DNA of 64,000 bases from Ciona savignyi (GCA_000149265.1 CH000109.1:146866-210865), one strand, 5' to 3'. Counted from the first letter of the stretch, positions 8,052-20,030 are shown. Program-made: numbers and translations. The notes: a model not told the origin generated them from the sequence alone.

Positions 8052-10380
8052 ATGGAATTTGATGAGATTGGTGAGTTTGAGAAGAATCTGGTTCAGCAGT
8101 TGAAGTCATTATGTAATGGAAATGGGAAGGAAATTGATCCAATAAAATCAGTTCCAATATTTCGTGAGCTCGCCAAGGTTTATGAAAATAAAACTGAGAA
8201 TGTTAAATTGAGTTGTATTCGTAGTGCAGCTCTGCTTAACGCTGCTATTGTAAGGGAACCAAACAACCTACAAATCAAAGAGGAACTTAAAAGTTTCTGC
8301 TCTGCTGTTCTAATTAAAGCAAGAGCCAACAAATTGGATGCTGATTTAATGCAAAGTACAAAAAAACTGCGAAATAAACTAACTAAAGCAAGAAAAGAAT
8401 TCGGAAAACGTTTTAAAGAACTAAACCGAATCTGGGATAACGTAAAAGGCAATAAACTGCTAGCGTTAGAAAAGAAGAAAGTCGCAGACGTTCGAAATCT
8501 TCAAAATGAAGTTGCAAGGAAATATAGTGAGCTAATGAAGTCCGTTTCTGACAATTGCATTGAAATTATGGGAGAACCCCCGTGCGAAATATTCTGTAGC
8601 AGCAATGGGTTCCTTAGCACGATCTGAGGTTACATTGTATTCAGATATGGAGTTCATCATTCTTCTTGAAAATCCTGTTGCTAAAAGAGAAGATAAAGAA
8701 ATAATCTTGAGGTATTTTAGGTGGTTTTCTACGATTTTTCACATTGTTATAATCAATCTCGGAGAAACCATGATTCCTTCTGTTGCAATTCCAAGTTTAA
8801 ATTGGTTTTATGACAAGGTCACGCCAAATGGTGTTACATTCGATGGCATGATGCCACATGCAAGCAAAATTCCACTTGGAAGGCAACCAACTGAAAAGAA
8901 ACCATGGAAAACTGAACTTATAAAAACAGTGGATGAAATGCTTGAACACTTGAAACCAGAGGAAATTCTGAAAGAAGGTTATCACCTCGGGAATATGCTA
9001 AGCAAAACTAGTTACATTTCTGGTGATAAAAGAACTTTTGATGAATATCAGCAAAAGTCGCATGCTGTTGTAACAAGTAACGATAAAGAAAGTCAATTTT
9101 CGGAGCTGCTCAAACAAATTGATGAGGATTTGCAGAATTTAGACATTATGTTTCAACAATTTAGGGCATCATTGAATTTGCAAAGTTTCAACATCAAGAA
9201 AGTGATTTATCGAAGTGCTACAATTTTCGTTGCAGCCATTGGTCGAAATTATTCAATTAAAGAATCATCATGTTTTGATATCATCGATAAATTAGAAGAA
9301 GATAAAAGATGTAGTGAAATCGTGGCTCACAAACTTAGATTCATGGTGGCAATAGCTTGTGAGCTTAGGCTTAAAATTTACCAATCAAAGGGAAGACAGG
9401 ATGACATTTTTATGGAAGGTTCTGCTTATAAGAAAGTTGTTTCAGGTTTGGTTGAACTTATTGGGAAACGAAGTCTTTCAACATTTACGGTAACTACATG
9501 CATGCTACAACACATGTTAAGCGAAAAATTAACATCGAATGCTTCACTTGATCTTGATATATTGGAAGATGGTGGGTGGGAATTTGCGGCAAAATTAGAA
9601 ACGTTGGACTGGCTTGATTTCATGAATGACTTTAATCTGGAACTTGCAAAACTTGGTTCCACTATTCAACCCAGCGATATTGGAATTGGTAGTTTTTTGT
9701 TTACGTTGAATAGATTATATTTGATAAATGAATACCAGCTCGTATTGGATTTGTGTGGGAAAATACTTCCTCAGTGTAAAGATGTTTTTCAAGTATTTCG
9801 AATTAAAGTTTATAAGCTACAATGCAACGTAGGATTGGGTCGCTATGATGGACAAAAAGTTGAAGCTCAGCTTGTTGAGTTGGATGAACTGATGGTTTCT
9901 GTTGAAGCAGCACCACCTGGTGATATATGGCGATGGTTTGTTGCAGAGGAATATGCTAATTGCTTAGATCAGCTTGGTCGCTTCCCTCGCGCAGTTGATG
10001 TTTGGGAAAGATGTCTTTATTTTTATGAACAATGGAAACAAACAGCAGATGCCAAATATGATAGGATATACATTAAACCCAGGTTGTTAATAGAATACTC
10101 AGTTTTACTTTGTAACGATAGAAATTACGACAAGTCAACTGAAATGTCGCACAAAGCTTTGGGAATGTTAGAAGGAACCAACCGAAGTTCAAAGTTCCAT
10201 ATGCGCATTTATGACAATCTCGGTTGTTGCTATCTTGGGATGAAGAAATATTTTATATCTTTTATTTGTTTACTTGAATCCGCCAGAATAGGTGGTTTAT
10301 TTGAAGAACCACAATCGTTAAAAACATATATTCAAATAGTGTACGTACGTTTACTCAAAATTAAAACAATCTTTAATTAA
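8052..10380 (+). CDS. Intronless GlnD/DUF294-type nucleotidyltransferase-TPR protein, one frameshift
   Basis: Two overlapping ORFs (8052-8627 and a +1-frame ORF ending at 10380) make one protein of about 775 aa if a single base near 8577-8586 (a C5 run then TGCG) is discounted. Residues about 95-175 are Lys/Glu-rich and helical. Residues 186-200 carry the nucleotidyltransferase signature GSLARSEVTLYSDME: the Gly-Ser loop, the Arg-x-Glu and the acidic pair that binds metal in the GlnD-like/DUF294 clade. The middle is alpha-helical. The end (about 545-760) holds TPR-like repeats such as YDNLGCCYLGMKKY. No introns interrupt it, unlike every other gene here, and AATAAA follows at 10416. Substrate unknown; fusions of this NTase with TPRs occur in invertebrates, but I cannot assign a pathway. 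The frameshift could be an assembly error, a new null allele or recoding. Confidence 0.83.
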
Positions 10381-10415
10381 AGCTCTAGTTTTTATTGGAT
10401 CTAGATCAAAATGTT

Positions 10416-10421
10416 AATAAA
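10416..10421 (+). terminator. Poly(A) signal of the NTase-TPR gene
   Basis: AATAAA, 36 bp after the stop codon. Confidence 0.6.
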
Positions 10422-10655
10422 ACAGGGCTATCGACGCTTCCACATAAATGTTTGTTTAACTTTGTGGTAAACTGTTAATTCGCCATGTGATTATTAATTT
10501 GTTGCTGTGTATTTAGTGTCATGTAACTCAGTTTATAAATCTTCTCCTGTGTGCTCTGTGTAACATCCTACCATGTTGTGTTCAACATGAGTTTCCTGCT
10601 CTGGTAACTACATGGACTGTAATTATTTCTTCCATTTTAAACGTCCACTTTTCTT

Positions 10656-10760
10656 TTTGCAGAATTTAGACATTAACGGTTTAAAATTAATGAACAAAAT
10701 TTAATACATGAATGAATTTGCAAATTATTAACATTAAGAGAGTGATTTATCAAACATTTC
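10656..10760 (+). pseudogene. Decayed fragment of an NTase-TPR paralogue
   Basis: Aligns with 9129-9225 inside the intact gene: shared TTGCAGAATTTAGACATTA at the left, then GAATTTGCAAA, AACAT(C/T)AAGA(A/G)AGTGATTTATC at the right. The intervening bases are diverged and the frame is closed. Together with the duplicated 5' flank at 5644 it marks an eroded tandem family. Confidence 0.75.
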
Positions 10761-11533
10761 TGGGTTAGGTCAATTCTTTTACCACACACATACCCACCTA
10801 TATTATGTGTACGCTAATCTAATTAGTGTATTTTACAAATCCTGGACTTTACCCGAAAGGTTGCGAAATCGAAACCAGCCTCCACGTTTGCCAGTTGGGT
10901 TATTAGACGTTTAAAAGAATCGGTGGCAGTTTTATAAACCCTTTAAAAAAGTCACCACGAAAAGTTGACAACTATATTTTCTTGTCTGATTTTGTCGATC
11001 TTCTAGTTGGAGATGTTAGTGCGATATGGCATGCTTGTAACAATGACTCAGGAACTTATCTTCAGTTTTAAGGGAATAACCATAAGTAAATGTTTTCTTT
11101 CTTTTAATTGTCACAGAGTGGCTACCGGTCCAACATTTTACCAAATTTAATTAAAATGAGAGCGACCGTTCAAGTGCTATGCCCAAAAACGCCATTTTTC
11201 AGAAAAAAAATGCCGCTTAAGTTTAAACGTCTTAATTCTCCTTGAATTAACACCCAAAATTTTGGTTTCTGCATATCTAGACCATGTTGTCTAACGAATG
11301 GCCAAGTTTCATTACGATTCCTGTTTTCCTTCTGGTAGATGTCGGTGCGACATGCCATGTCAGTCACACCTTTGAAAAAAAAAACGAACAAAAAAAAATA
11401 TGTGTCCCATTTTTCCAAATGGGACCCATAACTAACCATAACTCTATGGGTCCCAACCTAACGCCCATATATATTCATTATATTGTACAGTTCCACCCTT
11501 CCATTCTTTTCGTTTTTCCCATATGAACGGTAG

Positions 11534-11745
11534 AGCCGGTCGTGTGGCCGAATACCGCGACCGATACATATACCTACTCCTATACAAAAGAAACAGCCTT
11601 TTGACGAGCTTATCATGGTTTCGATCAATATTTCGTTTGACTGAATGGTTAACGTGGGCGATACATATACAGAATTATATACAAAAAAGGTTCTATTTGC
11701 TAGCTTATCATGGAGTCAAAACTTGACACTGTGAAAAACAATAAT
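11534..11745 (+). mobile_element. Two adjacent SINE-B copies
   Basis: First copy 11534-11620 (GTCGTGTGGCCGAATACC to CTTATCATGGTTTCGA). The second from about 11630 (TTCGTTTGACTGAATGGTTAACG) ends CTTATCATGGAGTCAAAAC, ACTGTGAAAAACA. The pair is head-to-tail. Confidence 0.7.
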
Positions 11746-12534
11746 AACGCATCAGCCGCAAGGAAACCACGCGATGCTAAAACATTGGGGAATTGGTGGG
11801 GATATGGGAAATGTCTTATTTCCTGGGACCATATTGTTCCGGTTCTAATTAATTAGATGTCGACACAACGGGGTTTCCCCAGGATTGGATATTCTTAAAA
11901 CTTCCACGATACAGGTATCGAAGCTATTGTAGTGTTTTAATCCATAAATTTACGTTTAACCCACTGCAGAGGACTAAATATATTTATTTCCTGCACAATT
12001 TCAGGACATTTTATGTATTTGCTCCTCTTGCATATATATTAATATATTTCCAAGTGACTTCTCTCTACGAGAACGCGGCTACCCCTAAAGTACTGGATCC
12101 TTCTTTCCTGGTCCATTGTTTCTAGGTTATAATCTTATTAACTTTTTTAATTAAACAAATCTAATTTGTTTTTCACAGCCAGTTCCTCCTTTACTTGTGA
12201 TAAGCTGCGGTGTTTGTAGATTGAAATACTGCAGTCGTTCCGTTGTTTCCGCTACTATTTTAATTTTATTTACCTTTTTCCTTTATTACGGTAAACTCAA
12301 CAAAATAATTAAAGCAAAAGTACAAATTCCGCCACAACGTTTTCGTTTATTGGTGAATACTTGATAAAACAATTTTCAGGAAACAAGGAGGATTAATCTC
12401 ACGACCAACAAAAGTCGTCAGACAACGTGTGTGTTACATCCTCACAGAGGGTGTTACAACACGATTTTAATCCTTTTTTTTATTCTTTTTCAGTTTTAGC
12501 TTATTTTATGTTTTTTTTATAAATATCATTTTTC

Positions 12535-12690
12535 AATAAAGTTCGTCTTAGTTAAGTTTTAGTTTCAACGCTGAAAACACGCAACAGATTTGAAAAATTG
12601 GACAACCAGAAAAAGACGGCAAACGATAGTCAAAATACGTCTAAAATCCAATCAATAATTTACTTTATGAATATTTAGTCGTGGCCGCCG
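12535..12690 (+). repeat. Repeat family C copy
   Basis: AAAACACGCAACAGA, CCAGAAAAAGACGGCAAACG and TCGTGGCCGCCGAA landmarks match the other copies. Confidence 0.6.
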
Positions 12691-12873
12691 AATTTAACGT
12701 ATAAAAAAATAAATAAAACTTAATAAATAAATGTTTATATTAAGACATTGCACTAATTTCACACTTTTAACTCATGCCGTGCCTAACCATGTCGGTATTG
12801 GCAGTAAATATTTTAATTTTAAAAGTTATAGTTATTGTTTAAAAATGCCACTTCAAAAAGTTACAGATACTGG

Positions 12874-15800
12874 TCAATCGACCGGTCTTCTTGGTGGTGA
12901 ATGTTGGTTGCTGTTCAACTTTAAACTTCCAGAAAACTTGCTCTTTCGTTTTCCACTCCCCCGATTTTCGTCAATGGCAGAGACTGGAGTTAAAGCGTTA
13001 TCAAATGGAATAAATACTTGTTGATGACGTAGATCAAGCAAATTGCGGTCTTTTAAGACCACACTTTATTTTTTAGCATTACATATTAAGATAAGTTAAA
13101 TTTTGCAGGCGTTTATTTGTGTTTATTTGTTAAACGATTGACGTTTTACCGACTACTCTAAAATGTTTTTATTATATATATCCGTGCAAATTTGTAACAA
13201 AATGTGAAATCACCAGTTTCTTGGCACTTCCTATGCTTTGGTCGAGTTGGTTTCTTCGAAGCGGTTGAGATAAGCTGTCCTCTGTGGTTCCTTTGCGACT
13301 GGGAATGAAAGGAAATGGTAACACGACTATTAGGGGGGGCGGTAAAACCTATATGTGTGTGTACACACGTAGTTTATTGTTATCGGGTTGAAGATATCAA
13401 TTTTGTGTAAAAGTGATATATGTATCAGTGGCGTTAGAAATTCGGCCACACAACCGTAAAGATATAATTCGGTTAAAAACTGAAAGAGAGACTTAGAAGT
13501 TTGGACAAATTTTCTAAGAGACTTAGAAGTTTGGACAAATAATAGTAAAACTTTCTATAAAGTATTTGTTTTCTACACAAGCCAAAACCGTTTTGCTGTT
13601 TTATCAGGGATTTTTTACCTACTTTTAACCATTTTACTTCCCGGTTAGTTTAGTTGGTAAGAACGACGGTTGGATGCTGAACATTACTTGGAATTTGAGC
13701 ACTTTAAACCCAGTGGATTCATTCGCTTCGCTCAAACACTAGAAATGTCTCCTATCAGTCTCACCACACTATACTCAGTCGACCCCGCAGTGAATATGTT
13801 TGTTAAGTAGTGAAAGTCTGGCCACGTTCTTGTGGTTCAAATCAAGAACCGCTATGTTATTTTAACACTAATATAGTGTTAGCAGCAAGGTGCTGTTTGG
13901 CTTCGTCGTCCTTTTCTTTGACGACCTTTTTTTCTTTTTTTTGCAAACCGATTCTATATTTTAAAATTAAATACCTTACGATGGTGTAAAACAGAAGTGA
14001 TGATTAATGTCAACATTTACCAGTGTGTTTAGTTTCTTGTATTCGATATAGCTTGTAAGAGCAATGACTTTGAAGCGCCATTTAGTTTGAAAAGTTCAAA
14101 AAAAAACTCTAAAAAAAGTCTTCTTTTCAAACGGACGTCGATACCAAACAACTTTTCTACCTAGCAATTAATTACTTACCAACAAATTCAATTCAATTTA
14201 CATATAGATACATAGCCTATATATTGTCTCAAGGGCGTAACTTACCCTTTATGGCGTGGTTTGCAACACAGTACGAACATTATGAGATTCTTGTAACCTT
14301 TCCTGAACACTGGGTTCATCGTTCCATAGATGATGAAGTTAACGACAGAGTTGGTGAGCCCACTCCATGCAACTACCTATGGAAATATGGATGGGTCAAC
14401 ATTTGGTTTGCTTAAAGAACGCTTATATCTAGTCTGTTGTTTTCCTGGGCAAGACACTTACAGGACGTTGCATGAATTCAGTGGATTAAAGGGCTGAACG
14501 TGCCGCTGATGCACTGCAATTGCTTCGGTAACCCGAAGGTAGTTGATATTAATGTGTATCCTGCAATTGGGAAAACCAAGGGAGTTAACACACGGGCAAT
14601 TGTCAGATCACCTCGCGCCCATCGTCGGGTTACCGGAGCTATTGCAGTGTGTTGTGTATGATCAACACGTTCCTTCAATTAAGTAGAACCCATTAAGTCA
14701 CTGGGGTCAGGAAATTTCTCCTAAATGTCCTTGCCAAAGGACAACAACCGACCAGCTAGCGACCAGTTTCGAACCAACAACCGTTTATATTAAAATCGAA
14801 GATATTCGATAGGACCATGAACATGGAGTAACAAACCATTAATCTAATTACAATGAGCCTCCCTCTGCACGTTCACCACGATTAACATGGGTATGTCTAT
14901 CCTATCTAATACAACTCGTCTTCCCCTTCTTGTGGATTGCCATGTGGTAACTAGTTATTCGACGATAATTCTTCCATCGTAAGTATGAAATTAAATCAAC
15001 CCACACCTAGTAACGTACTTGCTAGCCAACTACCTTTTTTGTCAAAGCTCCTACATTCACTGGGTCGACGATAACCACGAATCCATACGGCGTCCAACAC
15101 ACTACGAACAGCAATACAGTGGTTGCTAAAGTCTTCAGCAAATTGATTTCCCTTCTCAATGAGCGACGTTGACGATCAGCCGATCGAGCCGAGTTGACGA
15201 TGGTTGTCCGCACGAAAGCGCCTCGTTCCCGGACCGACCTGGAAGGATAATTTTCGATTCGAAATCAGTCCATGCTGTTTGAGCGTTTAGTTTACTCATT
15301 GTACATCGGTGTATTTGCCCAAAGATAACAGGATAAAAACCAGACACTTGCTAGTCGATTCCTTAGTCATTATACTTAACTCGCTTTTCCTGAACCTTTG
15401 CCATTTTATGATATTAATAAAACCCAAAATTAGCTAACCACTTTAACGTATGACATTGCAATAGCTTTATTAGCCAGAATATTGGAGCAGTGGACGTTTT
15501 GTGGCATGAGTAACAGCATGTGTCTGTTAATTAGAGAATTATAACGAGACTCTGTCCGTTACGTTATTGGGGGCATTTCTCAGAATAGTTCAGGATGAAA
15601 TATTGCAGGTTATTTATATATAGGTAAGTATAGCGTACATATGTTGGGAGGTTATACAGCTGTTGTGCCTGCAAGGCCCGTAAAGGCTTTGCTCAACGCA
15701 CTTGCATAACGTTGATGCAACAATGCCCTCCGTTTTGAATAGCAATGTGAATGAAACAATACGAATGCTCGTGGACCCCATACTCACTTGTAGAGGTTGT

Positions 15801-18703
15801 AGTAGCAATATACGATGACACACACTGGGATAAATATCGCGCATACAATGAGAAAGATGTTGTACGACAAGTTCTTCGTATCATCCCATGCACACTCCAT
15901 CATCTTAGCATCGTAGCTGGGAGGACAATGGTTGATTATAATATTTTTTGTCCGACATATAAGTCTAGTAGTTTAATGCGTCGCCTTTCAATCGATGGAT
16001 TGCAGGTTAGAAACTGGTCGCTATAAGCTAGTCGGATAAGTCCTTGAGCAAAGCAATTACCGGACATTGCATGAACCCAGCGGCATTATGGGTTCTACCA
16101 AATTAAAGGAACGTGTCTATTATACACAACACACTGCAATAGCTCTGGTAACCCGACGATGGGCGCGAGGTGATCTGACGATTGCTTGTGTGTTAACCCC
16201 CTTGGTTTTCCCATCCACAGGGATAAACGTGAATATCTTATTCTATCATTCAATCTTGGAAACAAACGTGGAGCATACGCAGTGGATCCTTAAGAGTTTT
16301 ACATCTGAGATAGACTGAGGTGGTGGAAACGTTATTTTTAATTTTCTTACGTCCTTTGGCATTAAAGTATTTAAAAGGGTATTTTTATTGATCACAATAA
16401 TCTTGTTAGTTTTTTCTTTGTCTTCACTTAGCCATCAAAGGGTCATTTTTTCAAATATTCATAAAGAGTAAACGGTAGAAAGGGGGGTTATAAATGCAGA
16501 CGCGCTAACCCATCAATCCAATCAATTAGACTTTAGCGGGATCTTTAACCATCAACACCCAAATATTAGTTCCAATATTGGTCATTCTTACGTGAGTCCG
16601 GACCATCCGAATAGAGTTGGGGATACCAGCAAGTTGGACCAAATCCATATCAGAAGAACCAAGATGTAAACTCGACGTTTCGAGAAGACTTTGGAATATG
16701 AAGAATTCTTTACCACTGCCCAGTATCTGGGGAATGATTGATAACTAATGTGTGACCGAATGATTTGAATAGGATATTCATGTTTATCTCTGTAAATGGG
16801 AAACCCAAGGGGGTTAACACACGGGTAATCGTCAGATCACCTCGCGCCCATCATCGGGTTACTGGAGCTATTGCAGCGTGTTGTGTATGATTGAGACGCT
16901 ACTTTAATTTGGTAGAACCCATCATTTTACTATGGTCAGGCAATGTCAGTTAAGTCCCTTGTACAAGGACACAATTAAATCGCTAGCGATTCGTTTCCAA
17001 CCGTTAACGCTTCGCTAAAAACCGATCCACTAACACGCGTTTTGATTTATATTTCATTTAAAACGGACCTGTCAACGACTACATCATAGGTTCGATACCG
17101 GACTCCGCACGAATTAAAACAACACAGATTATTTTGAGCAAATCGAATTAATAACAACACTACATCCAATTTTAATTGGCTATATAAGAGAATGATTTTA
17201 TTTATATATTTTTTTTCGTTCTATTAATTTTAATTTCCCAACCACAGGCCTGTATATTAGTTATTTGGCTGGTTAGCAGCCGCCAACTGCCAACCGCCAT
17301 CCGCATGGTTACCTGGGTTGGGTTTGCGAAGCTATGACAGTGAATTCAATATTTGATATTTCTTTTTTTTAAACGATTCTTTTTCTTGCATCGTCTACCA
17401 AATGGAATAAAAACGTCAGAAAGATAAAAAATCAAGTATGATACGACGAACTAAATCAGATGGTCGGATCACACACAAAGTACCGACTTAACCACTCCAC
17501 TAACCTGTTAACAGCGATCACTGTGAGGTTACTCACAGAGCACGTACAAGTTAATGTGATGACGTAAGCAGCTACGTCACAAGCAGTTTTGTTTAGAGCG
17601 TTTCCGGTCAAAATGACATTTGCCAAAACAGTGGGAAGATAGAACCCGGTTACCTGGTGCGAAAAATGGTAAAATTAGTTAAAAATTTATTTTTTAAATG
17701 TTGAAAATGTTTAATATAATTTTGTGTCGGTAGAGCCGACTTCTGAACGAAATGGAATAAGGAATAAAATAGATCTTTGCGTTATACAAGTGTTTTGGGG
17801 GGTATTACAGTGGTTCATGTATATATTACCATGTTAAAAATCTTTCTTGCTGTTGCTTGTTTTATACTTTGAATAAGTTGATTCTGAATTGGAGTATATA
17901 TAGGATATGATTGAATACACGTCATCCCTCCTTCTATTAGCTGTATTACCATATTTGTAAGTTAATTTTGATTATTTTCCAATTATTCTAATATTCATAG
18001 CATTACAATATTGGAAAGGGACAACAGGTAAAGGGCTGAATGGTCTAAAGGTTAGGGCTACAGATTCATATACACACCCATGAGTTTGAGAGATAGCCCA
18101 GTATAAAATGTATCAGTTTCCGTTTCAAATGACCCTTCAATTTTCAATCAATGTAAACTCAACATATTACAATTCATTCCCAATTAAAGAATAATATTGA
18201 ACCACAACAGATTGTTATTGATTATTAATAGAATTAAACGTCATTGTAAAAGTTCTCTAAATGAAAATGATTAAAAAATTTGATTTAAAAATCCATATTA
18301 AAGTTGTATTCAAGTTATTGAATTTGAAAATCCATATTTAATATTTAGCGATTTTAGAATTAGTTAATTAATGCAATTTTTGAATTATTGTACTATATAT
18401 CTTATAAAGTACACTTTAAATTTGTAATGTTATATAAATAAAGTACAAACTTACAAATAAATCGGCGACAGCGAGACTAATGATGAAAATATTCCCGTTT
18501 TTGTAAACTCTCTTTTCCAGCATAATGGAGAATATGACCATGAGGTTTCCTATCGTTCCAACCACTATTAGGAAGGTCATGTACACTGCTTCTATGACCC
18601 GGTGCGCGCCGTATACGCCACAATACGGGTTGTTCGGTTGCAAACTACACATTGTCAAGTTCACAGTGGCGTTTGCGAGCGTTGTTATATTGTCGTCCGC
18701 CAT
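12874..18703 (-). CDS. Rhodopsin-family GPCR, melatonin receptor/GPR84-moody-like
   Basis: Seven-transmembrane receptor assembled from exons 18703-18455, 17653-17505, 16726-16592, 15916-15788, 15238-15034 and 14376-14246, all GT-AG with matching phases (332 codons). A seventh exon, 13063-12874, is in phase and supplies a 62-residue Lys/Arg/Ser-rich tail with a stop (395 aa), but its acceptor is weak. N-terminus: three N-glycosylation sites (N5, N11, N15). TM1 GNLMVIFSIM, TM2 SLAVADLF, TM3 with Cys (KTACDV) ending NRYW at residues 132-135 across a splice junction, TM4 LIWIWSNLLVSP, ECL2 Cys (MMECAWDD), TM5, TM6 VVCWTPYGF, TM7 NFIIYGTMNPVFRKGY. NRY for DRY and N-x-I-I-Y for NPxxY are melatonin-receptor-like. 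The ligand is unknown. SINE-A copies occupy three introns. Confidence 0.9.
13415..13465 (-). mobile_element. SINE-B fragment
   Basis: Inverted A-box end, GTTAGAAATTCGGCCACACAACCG; only about 50 bp remain. An unrelated 28-bp direct duplication (AGAGACTTAGAAGTTTGGAC) lies at 13484-13540. Confidence 0.5.
14437..14540 (+). mobile_element. SINE-A fragment, left arm of an inverted pair
   Basis: GGGCAAGACACTTACAGGAC through CTTCGGTAACCCGAAGG. Followed at once by an opposite-strand copy. Lies in the GPCR intron between the TM6 and TM7 exons. Confidence 0.7.
14544..14790 (-). mobile_element. SINE-A copy
   Basis: Inverted body from GGGAAAACCAAGGGAGTTAAC through CGCGCCCATCGTCGGGTTAC to the head region AGCGACCAGTTTCGAACC. 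In a GPCR intron. Confidence 0.85.
15973..16240 (+). mobile_element. SINE-A copy
   Basis: Head TGCGTCGCCTTTCAATCG (tRNA-like), body GAACCCAGCGGCATTATGGG, core GACGATGGGCGCGAGGTG, tail side CCACAGGGATAAACGTGAAT. In the GPCR intron between exons 3 and 4. Confidence 0.9.
16770..17025 (-). mobile_element. SINE-A copy
   Basis: Inverted: GATAGGATATTCATG-type tail at the left, CTCGCGCCCATCATCGGG core, degenerate head at the right. In the GPCR intron between exons 2 and 3. Confidence 0.85.
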
Positions 18704-18974
18704 CTTTAAATTGTTAAATTTTTTAAAAAGTCTAAATCTGAAAAAAAACAGACACACAATTAAATCTGAACACAGGACAAGTACGACTTTTAACAGGTCA
18801 TATTAAAACTGCGTCTTGCATAAAACACATCTTAAAAATAAAGCTATGAAACTCGCATCAAAAATACAATATTTTCAGGCAAAATGTCTCGTTTGTTTCT
18901 GTCTGTCTTCCCGCCTTTTTTCCACGGAAAATTGACCGGAAATTAATGACATTATTCATAGGGAGTGGTTTTTA

Positions 18975-19087
18975 TGACGTCACAAAACAAAGCGGATGTA
19001 GCGAATTATTTTACTCAATTCAATAAAGAGTGAATCGCGGCTTTTGTTTGTTGTTGACACGCATTATGACGTAAATTTATGACGTAA
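18975..19087 (-). promoter_or_regulatory. CRE-like cluster upstream of the GPCR start codon
   Basis: One palindromic TGACGTCA (18975-18982) and two TGACGTAA sites (19067-19074, 19080-19087; start-to-start spacing 13 bp) lie 270-385 bp 5' of the GPCR ATG. Such sites bind CREB/ATF factors. Position suggests a promoter, but no TATA or start site is evident. Confidence 0.4.
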
Positions 19088-19554
19088 TCGGAAAAGCAAA
19101 ACTTTCAAAGGAAAAGACTTTTTTTTTGTTTTTTAATTTTACCTAAAATGGCTGAATAAACTTAATGAAGTAAATTATGTCTGAAAAGCAACAAAATGTT
19201 TTTTTGTATATTTACAATATAAATAATTAAAGTCAGATTCTTATAGGTATACTTCACACATTTCATTATAAACAATTAATACAATAAATAAATAAATTTT
19301 CTATAATAAACAACAATATAAAAATGTAGTAAAACAAATAAAACTATATTAAGAAATAAATAATTCGGAATTATTGTGACTTGCCATAAGTATGTTTTAT
19401 GAAATTTGTAATTTAGTTATAATTAATAATAATTAATTGGGAATCCAATAAATTTGACGTAAAGGAGCAATCACCTGAAGCTAATAATGATTCATTTATG
19501 CTTTAATACTTGCTGCACGCGAACAAGACACTATGTGACCACATATACATAGGG

Positions 19555-19855
19555 CTTGTGAGTGGATAACCCAAGGGGTGGAACACACAATCACCACATG
19601 TCAATCGTGAGAAATCGTTCTCCCCACCGCTTATCAGAGCTGTTACAATGGGTTGTATAACTCATTTCTGCAGTTTTTGATCAACCCTCTAATGCACCGG
19701 ATTTAGGCGATGTCAGGAAAGTGCCTTGCCCAAGTACAGTTGGTTTAACCGGTTGCAGAAACAATCTGTCACCGTTGGAATTTGAATCCTCAACCTCGGG
19801 CCATAAGTACCCACTGTTTAACCGACTGTGCCATCGACTACAGTGGATTGGTTAT
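19555..19855 (-). mobile_element. Old, diverged SINE-A copy
   Basis: Full-length architecture is readable (GTGGATAACCCAAGGGG, CTTGCCCAAGTACAG, degenerate inverted tRNA head) but substitutions are frequent, so it is an early insertion. Confidence 0.65.
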
Positions 19856-19867
19856 TTTCTGTTAGAA

Positions 19868-20030
19868 CGGGGAACACGAAAACGAGGGAAATAGGGAAAC
19901 TGACCACTAAAATAAAGATTGCGCAATTAGGATGAGCTATGCGCTTAAATTTGTGTTAAGGGCAGGGTTAAAATTTTTTTCCATAATTTTATTTACCCTT
20001 TTTTCCGTATTTAAGTGCCGCCCAGCAGAT
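19868..20030. mobile_element. MITE-like element copy
   Basis: GAGGGAAATAGGGAAACTG, CACTAAAATAAAGATT and GTTAAGGGCAGGGTTAAAA match the element at 32620-32803; the right end is eroded (TTTACCCTTTTTTCCG). Confidence 0.6.

Larger units (their letters stand above)
10761..12873. other. Intergenic region between convergent genes
   Basis: Between the plus-strand NTase-TPR gene and the minus-strand GPCR. Contains two SINE-B copies (11534-11620, 11630-11745) and a family-C repeat (about 12535-12690). I saw no supportable exons. Confidence 0.5.

Noticed and set aside
16067-16318. ORFs reading [24 protein letters not shown], recurring at 14478, 23995, 43609, 52643 and 56533
   Set aside because: These are the SINE-A body translated by chance; the same peptide recurs because the repeat does.
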